Part shown: positions 51,101 through 64,000 of the stretch, piece after piece
Layout: every line of letters starts with the position of its first letter
Numbering within the stretch: the stretch's first letter is position 1
DNA from: Eremophila alpestris peregrina
Lineage: Eukaryota > Chordata > Aves > Passeriformes > Alaudidae
NCBI GenBank assembly: GCA_009792885.1
Contig: WMCF01000015.1
Span: 9,159,750 to 9,223,749 of the forward strand
Length of the DNA stretch: 64,000 bases
Direction: 5' to 3'
Position numbers and translations under genes: made by a program
The notes under the pieces: generated by a model
Told to the model about the DNA's origin: nothing
What the model saw: the letters and a program-made list of their open reading frames with translations, nothing else
Database searches by the model: none

Positions 51101-54100
51101 TATGATGGGTTAAACTGCAAAATGGAGATAACTTATTGCTTATCTAATTTCCTTTAACAGCATAAAAAAAAATTATTGGAGCTAGCCCTCCAAAAACAGT
51201 TACTTATTGTTTTAGAATGTCTTAACTTAATCTGTAAAAAAGAAGGATTGTGGACACCTTATATTTTCAAATAGAAGGTATTTTCATCTAAGTTATTCTG
51301 ATAATTAAACAGTCATATAGGAGATAAATATTTTACTTGATAGGAAAACAGAGAAGGAACAGGGAATATGGTTACTAGTTTTCATCAATGGGAACATCAA
51401 AAATCCCTCTTCCTTCATAAGGACCAATGTCTAACATTGTTATCTGTAGTCTCCAAAGAGGAAACAAATAATGAATGTGGCCTTCATATATTCAGCTTCT
51501 TTAAACCAGGGAGGAAAGAGCAAAAGTATGAGTAGACATACTAAGATAAACCAGAAAGTAACTTGTTATAAAATTAATTTCTATGCTGACAGATGCTAAT
51601 TTGTGGCAGAAATATCAGGCTTATTATGTGCAGGATAATGTCCAGAAAAGAAAGCATTTACATCGATGTGAAAAAATAAATTAATATTACAGATTTAAAA
51701 ACGGGAACTATTTGTAACAGACATGTTGGGATTTGGGCCACTAGCAACAGGGAATAGGGTATTGTCAAACAATATAAGCTATGGTATTTATAAGGTAGTG
51801 CTATGTGGATTCATAAAAAATTCATTTATGTAACTAAGAGGAAGACTACGAAGAGGTAAGGCAATGAAATTACACAACCTTGTTCTATTGCAGAGAAAAA
51901 AAAAATGTCAAGAGCTCCTATGGAGACTTTTCTCTAGATATGGACAAATCACCTTCAAAGAAATGAAAAAGTGTCATACTTGAAAACTAGTTGAATTATT
52001 TTTTGTAGTTATTGTCTTCCACAGTGACTGGAGGGCAGCATGAACCATAGAGTTTGTTCAAAGATCAAATTTGATCAATCATGAGATAAGAAGATTATTT
52101 TCAGATGCATTTTTTAATTGAAAAACTTTGAAGTGATCAACAAAAAACAAAGCATAATTCTCTTTCAGGGTTTAAGACACTAAGCATCTAGGGTTTTTTC
52201 CTTTTAAATTTTCCTAAATGTCTTTGGATTTTTTCGAATCCCAGTGGAAATAGTTTGATATCTAACACTGATCACTTCATTGTTTTATCAGGTGTACAAC
52301 TAACAATATCTAGTATGGCATCAACACATGTGCTTAAAGATAATTATCTGAAGAAAAGGTAAAGCATACACCATGATTATGAACATTCTTTTGTTTTTTA
52401 TTTCCTTGGCAAAGCAAGTAATTGAATGATGTAAATGCTGTTAATCAACAACTGAAGATCTCTGGTGAGTTTGGTTGTTGGTTGTTTTTGGTGGAGTTTT
52501 TTTTTGTGATTTATCAGAGATCACAGCTTACTCGCTTATTTTATTTTCAAGAAATGCTTGATCCAGAGTTAGATTTCTAAATTCAATACTTAAAAGATAT
52601 GTATCATTTTTTTAGTGAATACATAACATCAGTCAACTGCTATTAATTCTTGTCTGGCAAAAAACCAGCAAAATGTACTTTTGTGATTAATCATGTTAAT
52701 TAATATTGACAATTTGATAGATCTCTTTAAGTCTTCTTTACTATGTTCCAGTATGACAGAAATAATAGCAAGAATACTAAAGGTCACATTTTTTGTCAAG
52801 CCTGATGTCAGTTGTTGGTTTTTGATTTATGTCTGGTTGCTAATATCTATTTAATTTTCTAGTATTGAATACATCTCAGTAAATGATAATTTGGATTTTT
52901 TTCTGTCATATTTCTTTATTAAGTAAAGTTGTGACACTGTACATTTTACATTTCTCAGAAAACTACAGTTTAATAACAAATGATTTGTTGTTGTGGTCTT
53001 GATTAGACTTTCCTTAGAATATTGTATTGGGCTCTGATCTTTAGTCTTTTGTGTACAATATCAGCTTAATTTACACCTCAATTACTCCCTTAATATTAGA
53101 TATTCACAGAAGCAATTTTGAGGATAGTCCTTGCACATATCAGACATTACAGGAGATAATTTTGTTTTGGTTTAGTCAACTACAGAGTTCAGGTATTGTC
53201 AAGTAAACTTGACAAACTACTGCGGCTCTGTGATGAAAATTCAGAATGTGTTTTTGAAATAAAATTCTAAATATTGAATGTGACATCTATCTATTTTAAT
53301 CAGATCTCTTCCCTCCCTTAATGTGTTTTCCTTCACTTCAGTTCATGTCAGATCCTATGCAATGGCAATATGTTTATCTGTGAAAAGTAGGAACAAAAAA
53401 ACTGGCCAAACAAATTCATATTCATTTACTAATTCATATGGTTAAAGAAAGCTTTGTCTCAAATGCATTAAAGTGAAATATTAAATAATGTGCAAATCAG
53501 AATATTAAAGGACAAGTGATTCCCCAGCTCATTCACTTGACAATGTAAAGAATAGCACTAAACACTGTTGGATGTAAAGGAAGTTTTTAAAATGGGAAAT
53601 ACACTACAAGTTAACAAAATATAAAGATTGAAATATGCAATAATTTATTGTGACAGTGAGATTTCAGACCTTCAGTATGTGTCCATTTTTCCACCAAGCA
53701 GTCCAAATTAATTCATTGTTTCTGCTCATGATAGTAAATAATTTCCTCTCTCAGTAAGAATTTATATGCTCATATCACATATTGAAATTAGGTAAACAGA
53801 AATAATGAGTATTGCATAAATCTTTATGTAATAAATTTTATTTCTAGATTTCATTTTTACTTTAAATATGTGAGTTTGGAGCAAGATAAGCTGTATTTTT
53901 ATTTTGATGACATAAGTTCTATAAATAGATCTGATTAGATATTCTGATGTCAGAAACTGTTGCAGAAATGCTCATTGAGACAACATTTAAACAAAGCTAC
54001 AGAATACCTGAAAGTTACTTATTACTGCGTAGTTATGTTTGTAATTCAAGTCGAAATAATCCAAATTATAAAAGGTTTTGAGTGAAACTTTTATTTTCAT

Positions 54101-56111
54101 ATGTTACAACGTTTTCCTTTTCAATGAATTTAAATGATGCATGCATTTGTGAATGTCTATAGAATTTTGTAGGACAAAAAGATTTTTTTTTTTTAAATAA
54201 CCCTACTTAATTCATCTCATCGAACAGTTCAGTGTTTGTCCTCATCTACTAATGGTGAAGGACTTACTTTCACAGTGATTCATCTGACTTAAAAAGATGT
54301 TAAAATAGCTGCCTGTATGAATTATTTCCCTATTGAACAGATGAGCTTAGATGACTACCTTAACCTCTGTGAAATAAAAAAACAAAACCAAAAAGAAACT
54401 GCCCTCCTCCTCCACAATAAACAAAAAATCCCCTTGTTTTCTACTACTGAATTCTTGTCACATTATAAAGCAATTATATTCTAAGACTGATCAAAAGAAT
54501 CTTCAGTTATTTCAGTTGGTGTTTTGGGGCCAAGATTTATGTCTCATGCAGAATTACCAATACACTCTCACTAAGAAGGAAAGAACTGAAACTAGCCTGC
54601 CCAAACTATTTTTGTATTGTAAATAGACCATAAGAATATGAAAGCATGGACTATAGAAAGCTAAGAAAATAACCATCAGCTTTGTGTCCTGAAAGCCTTT
54701 TTGTATTTTTCATGTTAAATGATAGCTGTTCACATGACTTTCAGTTCTTGCAGAGTCTTTAGAATGCTGAGTTTTTCTTTGTCTAGATTATTCTCTAGTT
54801 TTAGTGAAGATGATTAGAATCTCTCCCAGTTCTATATAGTTGTATTCATGACCTTCCACAATTCATATTTGGCCGTTCCTAGTTCTGAGAGAGTGAAAAG
54901 CATAAATACATTGTGCCTGATTTTGCTGAAAATCCAAAAGCTGTTTCTGTATAAAAGGATACATTTATATAAAAAATGGAAAAAGTGTACGATAAAGATT
55001 TTTTTGAACATAACTAAACACATGAAGTTATATTTGAATAAGACTGCAGTATTAATAGATATAATTTTGGGTGTTTGATGTTACTTAAATACCATGAGTG
55101 TCTTTCAAAATTGCTATAACATATGGGGTGGTTCATGTGGATGATGATAACATCAGTTTACTTTCTTATATTTTATTCAGGGTATTCCCATTGTTGAAGT
55201 TTATGATTGCTCTCTGCCCAGTTATCCAGCCTGTCAAGATCCAGATCATGTTAAATTATTAGATTGACTATTTCTTACAGACATTAATTGCTTTTGTGAT
55301 TGCCATGCTTGACTTTCAGGATCTGAAAGGGTTGCATATCTGCCTGATTTTTACTTTGACCTGTGATCACTGGTAATCATTATCTGCTTGAAAATTAAAA
55401 ATATGCAGAACACAGAATGGTAAGACTGGTCAAGAAAGATGTGTAAGATATACTTGTAATTGATCATACTGTACTACCCTCAGATAGGCTAGCAGTCATA
55501 AATTGGGCTATTTTTCTGAAGTTTCTGCCTCCACAGCCATTTGCTTGACAACCTTTGAATTTTTTTCTTATTTTCTCTGTATCGATTTTCCAATAGAATT
55601 GTCAGTCTAACTGATTAATCTGTGTAGGTATATAGAGCACAGGTGTTCTCTCTTTTTTTTTTTTTTTTTTTTAGGTAAAATCTCATACAGTCTTGCTCCT
55701 TGCCTGAAACAATGAGAAAGCAAGCTAAAAATTACTCTGAAAAGAGGGCACAAATTATCAAAGAAAAAAATGAGTAAACAAATGTTTAAGAGTAATGAAT
55801 GTAGAAGGATGCAGGGAAGTAAGTTTCACCTGGTTGCCACACAGATGTTTGGGTATTAGGTTTCATTATCTTCTGTTGTTATATAAATTACTAAATTTTT
55901 TGGGTTATAAAAATTTATTTGTTCTGAGTTTGTGTGTCTATTTAAAAGCATCATATTTTGATTTGTTATTACTCTTTGTTCTTATCTCCTAAAGACAGTC
56001 ATGAACTTTATGTCAGTGTCAATTAACTACAATGAGGTCAAGAGAATGTTGCAGCCAGATCTATCTCATGGAAATTTTTTTCCCCCTGATATATGATTTT
56101 TCTTACAAAAT
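48164..56111. other. Long AT-rich stretch with no recognised feature
   Basis: Nearly 8 kb without any transposon I can identify and without frames above about 76 codons. It includes A and T runs (for example 54182-54196 and 55653-55672). It may hold conserved non-coding elements, which cannot be judged from one sequence. Confidence 0.45.
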
Positions 56112-56200
56112 CAGAAAATAATTAGCGTTGGAAAAGACCCATAAGGATCATTGAGTCCAACTCCCTGCTCCTGGAAGGACTACCTAAAATTTATTGTGAC
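56112..56200 (-). mobile_element. CR1-like 3' tail
   Basis: 'cagaaaataattagcgttgg', 'aaaagacccataaggatcat' and 'tgagtccaactccctgctcc' form an antisense CR1 terminus of the 'tccaactcc' type. Only about 90 bp are recognisable. Confidence 0.75.
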
Positions 56201-59200
56201 CAGTCTGAGATTGGAAATGAGGTGGAACTCAAGTGAAAGATTACATTTTTCCTGTTCAAATGCTAATGTTATGTCTTCTTAGCTGCTTTGTTCCATAATG
56301 TGCAGAGTACATCTGCAAGAAAAGGATATGAGGGAGATTCTCTGCAATCACAGCTATAAGATCAGGAAACTAGAGGCTCCAGTTCCACAACTTAAGGCTT
56401 AAGGAGAGACAGAAGACAATGAACATTTTAATAATCCCATTAGAATCTTCTTCTTTTATGTTATCCACAAAGAAGTTTTCAAGATGATTTTTGATCTACA
56501 AAACTGAAAACTGGGTAAATCCTCACTCTGTTCACAAATTAACATACTTACAGAGAGGTATGATGTGGTAATAGAAGGTTTGCGCTCAAGTTATACAAAC
56601 AGGTATTGTTTGGGATCCAGCCACAGCACAAGCTTTGAAAGGGGTAAATAAATTTTAATTTTAAATAACTGCCAAACCACTATGTACCAGCATCTATCTA
56701 AGAATAAAGATCCACGTGTCTTCTGTTAAGAGGGATGCTTGCTTGAAAAATTCTCTTATGTAATAATCTGTTCATGGGTTTTCTTTCTTAACCCACTTGC
56801 TCTTTACCCTAATAAACAAATAAATAGATAATTCAAAATCATAATAGAGTATTCGTCATTCCCTCTACTTGCTTCTACAAATACATACACAAGCACGTAA
56901 ATGTTGTTTGTGAAGCCATGCTGTTTAGTTTTAGACTATTTATCATTTTCTACTTCTGTTTGATTCATCTTTAATGTTTTTCTGGTTCTGAATTAAGTAC
57001 CACAAGTTTATGAAGTCATGAATTGGACCTCTTTTAAAGTGAGTTACTGTATATTAAACTCTGCACACTTCTTTTAGGACATGTGTTAATGGAAATGTAT
57101 TCATTTTCATATGAAACAAATATACTTTTGGTTTCAAATTGTATAAGAAAACTGTCCCTTTCTTTGTTTTTTTTTTTTTTTTGCCAGCTTTACTTATCTT
57201 GGCACCTCTATTTATCATTATCTGCTACTTTTTTAATCTAAATGACAGTTTCTACTAAGTATCAATGTAACATTTACTACAAGGAACAGTAAAAGAGAAC
57301 ATAAGAACGTTTTTAGAATATTTCCACTATTTTTGACCTAATAGTTACTTGATCTCCAGATAAACTAGGACACCTACAGATAGGTTCATAGATTTTTCAG
57401 TATAACCATTTTTGAATAACAAACATTATTTTATGGTACATGTCCTGACTATGTTTATCTTGGTTTGCATAGCTTTTGCCTTTGAAAGTAACATTTATGC
57501 CCACCTTTTACACATTAAAAGACATAAAATATGTTGTCTCATACAAAAAGTCAGATGTACGTTGGGAAATCAGTGTAGACTTACATTTTTGTTAAATCAA
57601 ATTTAAGAAAAAATTACTTAGATAGAAAACATATCTACTGTCTCATTCAACACTTCCTTTTGTTTATCTGTGCTTCAAGCAATCCCTTCTAAATCACAAG
57701 CCAAATAATATTTCTCTTCAGTTTCTTCTTGAGAAGGCTAGCTTTGAATTTCTACCTTTTATAAGATAAGCTAGACCTGAAATTCAGATATCACAATCAA
57801 GATGGAAATTTAGCTGTTCTTTTTCTGCTCAAGTACAGATTTCTTCCAGCTACTTTGCTTGGTTACTTCAGATGGTCAGCAGGAAACATTGCCACTTGTC
57901 GTCTCAGTGGGAGGGCACAGTTTTAGAATAAGCCAGAAGACAACTGTTCTCTGTTTATTTTTCTCATATATGAAACTAATTAAGCTGACATTAGCTATAA
58001 ATGCACATTACCATTAAACGTCAGAAACTTCATGTAAAAATGTGTTCTGCCACGTTGAGACATAATAATATTCCAATAAAAGGCAAAAATGAATGTCTTT
58101 TTTTCACATTATCACCTTCTCACATGAGTGATCTAATTTTTGTTAATAGGACTGCTCAAAGCCCTCTGCAATGTGAGTACAGAAAGTCCAATTATGCACC
58201 AAAATCACAAGGGCTGAACAGCAGTAGAAGCAGAAGAGCTAGCTACACATTTCACAAGGAAAGGCAATTTACCAAGCAAGACATTACTGTCAAGAGGCTC
58301 TGTCTGAGTGTATGAATAAAGCAAGTGAGGCTGCTGTTGATGGCTTCCTCTGTAACACACTCCTCTCCTGTAAGTGGTTCTGAGTTCAGTCTCAGGGACA
58401 TTAGGTCTAACTCAATAGGAAAACAAACTAATCTGCAATTTCCTGGGTTGGCAAACTGGGAAAATGGGAAAGGTGGGTGGAGAGGAACAAGTGGAATCCA
58501 CAGAAAAGATATTTCTGTGACAAAAACATGCATAAGGGTTTTTTTAAATAAATTAGTAAGCCTGACATTATATATATGACAGTGGCATGAAAGACAGCTA
58601 GCATAGTATAACGTTTAAATGTGTTTTCGAGTCCTGAGAGTAAGGAAAAAATTTAAGACCTTCATCTTATTGAAAAGTAATTAAAATAATGCCAAGTATG
58701 TTTTGTTTAAAGGAATAATGTAAAACCCTTTAAAATCTCCACATTTCTAACCTTATGTATCATGTCATGTTGCGTCACATCAGTCTGATTGCATTCATTT
58801 TGGAATACATGATGTGACACACTGTAACATGATTAACATTTCAGAGGATTTAAGGGCCTCTGCTGTAATTGTGAAAATCATAAATCAAGAAAAAGATTGT
58901 CCATGCTTCAGAAATTTCGAAGTATTCATAAATAACATAAAGTACTTGCACGTGCATTCCTGAGGATAAAAGTACTCATAATAAAGAATATGGCTAGTGA
59001 AGCACATACTCACTTAACTTTATAACTAACAGATTTCCTAGGTCTTTTGGTGACTATTGATACTCAGTTTTGGCACTAAATATGGTAGGGTTTTTTGGTT
59101 CTTATAAATTCCAGCTACAAGTTAGGCTACATGAAGCCAAATTTTGTCATTTATAAATGTCAATTACTTCAGCAAAATGGCCTAGTAAGCAATATATAAC

Positions 59201-62200
59201 CTGTTTTCCTTAGATTGGATATGTATCAATACTACATTTCTACAACTTCCAACATATTTTCAGGTAGTAAAAGTACAAATAACTGTGAAATAAATTTACT
59301 TGTTGGGGATGTCTTGGATGCAGCACATTAATTAAATGTGGTGTTCCTGGATATATAGTAGTTGCTCCTTTTTAAAAAAATAAAATTACTACTCAGTAGT
59401 TGGTAATCAGTTGAAGTAATATAAAAATTAATAATAAAAATCAATAGATGTGCCAGATACTTCAAAGGGCAAACTCACATTTTGAAACATGAATCATATG
59501 GTTCATCAAACTCTTTCAGGACTCTATTTTCATGTGACTTGAGGAACTAACTTTCTCAAACCAATGTTAAACTTTTGAATTTAGTCTTTGCCACCTACTA
59601 TATTTTTTGATCTGATGAAAAATTCTTTATAATATGTTTCAGCAGAAAAAATAGCAGTAAATTTAAAAGCTTTACTTTATCACTATAAATTAAAGATCAT
59701 TGCTTATACTAGATTTTTCTTAATATAACACTGGTTATTTCAATGAAATAGCCAATGACTCTTTCTTAACTGGGTTAGTAAGTATGAGATAAGGATAAAA
59801 CACAGAATAATTTGGTACCTTTTGAGTTGAAATGTATCATGCAAATGCATTTATATGTATCATAGTATTTATTAGCAAAATATTATAAATTGACAAATGT
59901 ATATAATTTGTCATTTGAATGGAGAAGCTGGTTGGGATAGTGCTGAAAATGTCCAATGTCCTTAAGTTTTATCACAGAGAAAGAATGAAGAAAATCTTAC
60001 AATGAGAAATAGAGGAAAATAATTTATAACAAAAATAATCTTTGTCTTCTGTAAAATAATTTCATGGATGGCTAAGGAAGGACGGCTGAATTCTACTCAC
60101 CAATTAATTTCAATTGATAAAGTCAATGCAATGATGACATCTCATGCATCAAGCCAGTAAAACCATCACACCTAAGATCATATGAGTGATAGGATCTCTT
60201 GTTTTAGTTTATCCATCATCAGAGAACATCTCAATGAATTCCTTTTAGCTGCATCTGAGCAAGGCAATGTAAGGGACTGTGACTATCACTGATATTGCAG
60301 CTAGAGGAAGAGCAGTTGCAGGATGAGTGTACCTGAGATCCAGTTTGGGAGGGAGGTGGAACAATTAAAAAAAAAAAACAAAAAACCCCCAAACAACCAA
60401 CCAACCCATCAAAAAATAGTCTTCTTTTCCAGAAAATAACAGTTTGAAAATAAAACTTTCATTTGTCAATCCAGCACAAGAATTTGCCATATACATGAGA
60501 AACAGAAAAAAAAAATATAAACTCTTTCTGCACTCTTTTCAGAGGAGGGGTGCATTTTCGAATTATTAAGTCCTGCTATCAATCACCTTAGTGCACTGAG
60601 TCTTCCTGTAATATACCAGACAAATCCATTATATCTCTGCCTGCTGGTATTCCTTGGGCTACAAACTGGGGCTCACAAATTCCAGCACCAAATTACACTA
60701 TTATATGTAATATTTGAAAACGTATTTCAGGATATGACACACACGGACGTTAAGTAAACTTCAAGAATTTGAAAATAGATGACTGAACATATTCTGAGGC
60801 AGTGAGCTTGCAAAAATATGGCAGGTATAGCACGCTACTATGAAAATTGCAGAAAACCTTGCTTTCTTGCTGCTGCCTTTTAGTATATGTTCTTCAGTGT
60901 AGATGAATAATGAAGACATGTAATTTAAATAAAATTCTGACTCTTCCCAATGCCTGAGTGGAACACGTCTCATTGTGTTACAATCAATGAGGAAAAGCCA
61001 TTACCTCTTTACAGGACAGGTCCTAAAATATCCCTAACATTTCAGCCTGAGTTTTAATATAAAATTCTCTCTGTGTGGGTGTGTGTATTGTGAAAAAAGT
61101 TTTCTTTTTCTTTTCTTAAAAAACTATCTCAAAAGTTATTGCATACATTTAGAAATCATGGCACCAACGTCATACTTCGTTTCCTCTAAAAACTATAGAC
61201 TCTTTGTGTCATGATGTATTTTGTAGGTGGATTTGGGACAATAATATAATTATTTTATTGCGTAGAAAGAGACTTGAAAAGTTAACAGAAAGAAAACATA
61301 TGGGTCATCTGCTTATATGAATTTTTATAATGAACTACGCTGACTATCCTAGGAAAAGATACCTTCTAAGCCAATTTTCTGCCATTAGTCACTGAATTGT
61401 AGTGACAGACAGAGAATTACTCTGACAGAGAGAGACTGGACAAATATGGACATTCATTTGCTCACTTTCTCCTGCATTGATACTCTCACGCCCATAATAA
61501 GAATTTTGGCAAACTCTTTTTTTTTTTTTCCTCTATGCATGCTCTGGTAAACACCTAAAAACTACAACTAAATTTCATCTTAAATACAGGATCAAATCAA
61601 GACCCATAACAAAGTCTAGAAACATTATAGTTTCTAGAAATTATGATTTCTAGCTATAAAATTTAGGCCAGGACTCAAACGTATGAGTCTTTCTCTAAGT
61701 GGATTTCTCGACATTGATGTCTACCCATCATGCACATGATTAAAGTACCAGGATGCACCAAAAAGAGATAAGATTTCATTCAAATTCCCTGTCATAGATG
61801 CCTAATGACATCTGTTACAGTGTATCTGCAGTGAGTTAGAACTGCCAATTTAGAAAGATATGCGTGTCCCATATATCCTGTGCCTGACTTCCAGGTGCAG
61901 ATACATAGCTTAGAAACCCAATTGTCTTTATAGTTAAAGAATTTGGTTGCAATGTTAGGCAGTAGAGATAATTTTCATCATTTATTTCCATGGCCCTGGA
62001 CCTTCACTTCCTCTCTCTCATGTGAATACAGGGTTACCTATAGCCAATACTAATGAATGATTAGAGCAATCCGAAATATTAAGTAATTGAGTCTGTTTGT
62101 TACAAGAAAAAAGTCTATCTATCAATATACTGGTTTCTGTTCATTATCCATACTGAATGCTTAGTTTTTACTATGACTAGATTTTACAGATCTTGTTATA

Positions 62201-63175
62201 TTTCATGGTATATGGCACATTTTTTTTTACGTGTCCATGAATTGTCCTTCAAAAATTCCACATTTTTGCCAGATATTTTATATAAGTCTAGCATCATACC
62301 ATAAATTGCATGCCACTATATGATTAAAACATATAAAAGAGTGTACATTTTTTTAATCTTTTCTTTTTAAATTTATGGTACACAGTTTTAAGCCTACAGC
62401 TGAGGAAAAAGAGTAAGAACATGTCACATTTTCTCTGCAGAATTCAAAAGAAAGACATTATAATTAGATGTTTTGACAAAAAGGCAACAAAGAATTAATA
62501 TTTCATCTTTTCTCTATTTTGTAATGTATTTCACTTTTTTGAACAGAAAATCAAAATGCTGTCTTTTATGAGTTTTTGCAAAATATAAAAGCATTGTGCC
62601 TCTGTTATTTTAAAGATTTTTTTTTCTTCAAAAAAATCAGGTTACCACTCAGAAATGTAGAGTGTCTTCCTTCTATATGTTTTGATCTTATGCTCATAAA
62701 ACCACCCCTGCTTGCAAAATTATTTTAAAGTGGATTACTTGTCATTTTCCAAAATATAAGATAGATGATATACTCAGCTTTAAGTACCTATGTACTGGGT
62801 CAAGGAACTTACTCATATTCAGATTACTTCTGCTTTTTTATGTAGGATCAGATTCTCAAGCATTAAGTATATATTTACTAATTTAAAAGTGAAATCCCAT
62901 TAATTTACTAATTCTGAAGACTCTGCTCATTATCATGCTTTTTAATGACAATAAAGGACAATGGAATCTTCACAATTAAAAACTTTAATTAGAAAACTGT
63001 AATAGCACAAGTGTAGTTTGCTGTTTCATTTAAATTGCAGCCACGTCTTTGTCAATATTTTACACCAGATATTACTTTTCTGAGGGATGGTCTGAAACAG
63101 GGAAAGAAAGGAAAATGGAGGCAGAGGGATAGAAACAAAATCAGTGCTTAGTTGTTCGGGGACCAGGAGATAAGG
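56201..63175. other. AT-rich stretch with no recognised feature
   Basis: No gene, RNA gene or transposon is recognised in about 7 kb. The longest frames are 104 codons (58001-58315, plus) and 93 codons (58252-58533, minus). They overlap on opposite strands, and neither shows a domain. An A-rich tract with CCAACCAACC lies at 60365-60410. Confidence 0.45.
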
Positions 63176-63206
63176 CTGTCACCTCAGGTTTGACTGGAGG
63201 TGACAG
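63176..63206. repeat. Perfect 10-bp inverted repeat (hairpin)
   Basis: CTGTCACCTC (63176-63185) and GAGGTGACAG (63197-63206) are exact reverse complements separated by 11 bases. The stem is GC-rich compared with the AT-rich surroundings. No associated gene is seen. Confidence 0.6.
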
Positions 63207-64000
63207 TTAAAGGCTGGAGCACAGGAGATGTACTCTTTTGCCACCAAATGGATATTCTCATTTTAATGGTAATTTGTTTTCAAGAAGTGTTTTCTCAGCC
63301 AACGTCAGTGTCTCTTGCCTTAGGTAGATTCATCAGTCCTGCTCCAGACAGCAAAATATATCAGACCCCTTAGTCCATTAACTACTGAAAGTTCCATCAT
63401 TCTTTCTGCTATTTCGATTAATTTTTTTCATGTGAACTCTTTTCCCATTTAAACCAAATATGATATTTTTTTTTTCACTCTTGTGCTTTCAGCTACAATT
63501 ATGTTTAGTTTCACTTTGCTTCCCTCTTTTCCACACCTACAGTCTGGTTTCCTCATGCTGATGAATATTTGGTGCTCATCCAGACTGATTTAGCTCCCTT
63601 TTTTTCTCTGCCTTGTGCACTTCAGACAAGATCTTTTCCCATTTCCTTTTTTGTTCAATCTCAGTTTATTTGGAAATTAGGGATGGTCAGGAAGTGAGTG
63701 TACTTCAAAAACAGAGTTGTTTGCTATCATTTCATTAGGTTAACTCCTGATTCTCTTTTGAACATTTCCATTTACCTCTTGCTAGGGGAGTTTCTGGGTA
63801 TTTTTTTGGTATTTACTCCTGAAGCTACTTCCAAAAAAATAATATAGATGAATTACCACCAGATTCAGTTTCCTCCATTTTATACTGTCTTCCAGAACTA
63901 TCCCTGAGGACTCCTAACCTTCAAAAAACTACATTTTCTCATACCATGCCTCAGGATATTCAACTCCCACCTACAGTTTCATACAATAAAAATTCCATCT
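63207..64000. other. AT-rich end of window, nothing recognised
   Basis: No frame, repeat family or signal could be supported. Pyrimidine-rich patches occur near 63460-63660. Confidence 0.4.

Overview
The window looks like bird DNA, most likely from a songbird. The best evidence is many fragments of the CR1 LINE (the main avian retrotransposon), recognised by ORF2 peptides and by the 3' tail that reads TTCCAACC...ATTCTATGATT, plus several solo LTRs of avian endogenous retroviruses. The sequence is AT-rich. I see no multi-exon gene I can name and no RNA gene. The open reading frames are short, and most lie inside repeats or in simple AT-rich sequence. Family names come from remembered consensus sequences, because no search was possible.

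Layout: 1-920 holds two retroviral LTR pieces and a CR1 tail. 1471-2961 holds two same-orientation copies of an unnamed 0.4-kb repeat. 3.6-4.9 kb has two CR1 tails. A minus-strand solo LTR with an exact 5-bp target duplication lies at 8781-9358. 13.4-19 kb is the densest repeat block: CR1 pieces, a plus-strand LTR (14.5-15.0 kb), a 1-kb minus-strand CR1 with degraded reverse-transcriptase sequence, a plus-strand solo LTR (16.9-17.5 kb) and a CR1 ORF2 piece. Further LTR or LTR-like copies are at 21.4, 26.3-27.2, 30.5-31.0 and 47.4-48.2 kb. 32-38.8 kb has a cluster of CR1 tails, some arranged back to back. From 48.2 kb to the end there is almost only AT-rich unique sequence.

Two things stand out. 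First, 30749-30786 is an exact head-to-head pair of 19-bp Tn5 mosaic ends. This is the junction sequence of a tagmentation mate-pair library, so it is almost certainly an assembly artefact inside an LTR rather than biology. Second, three segments between 41772 and 43459 on the plus strand have splice-like borders, compatible phases and protein-like open frames. They may be the 3' part of an unrecognised gene, or a small gene of about 123 codons. This is inference and needs RNA or homology evidence.
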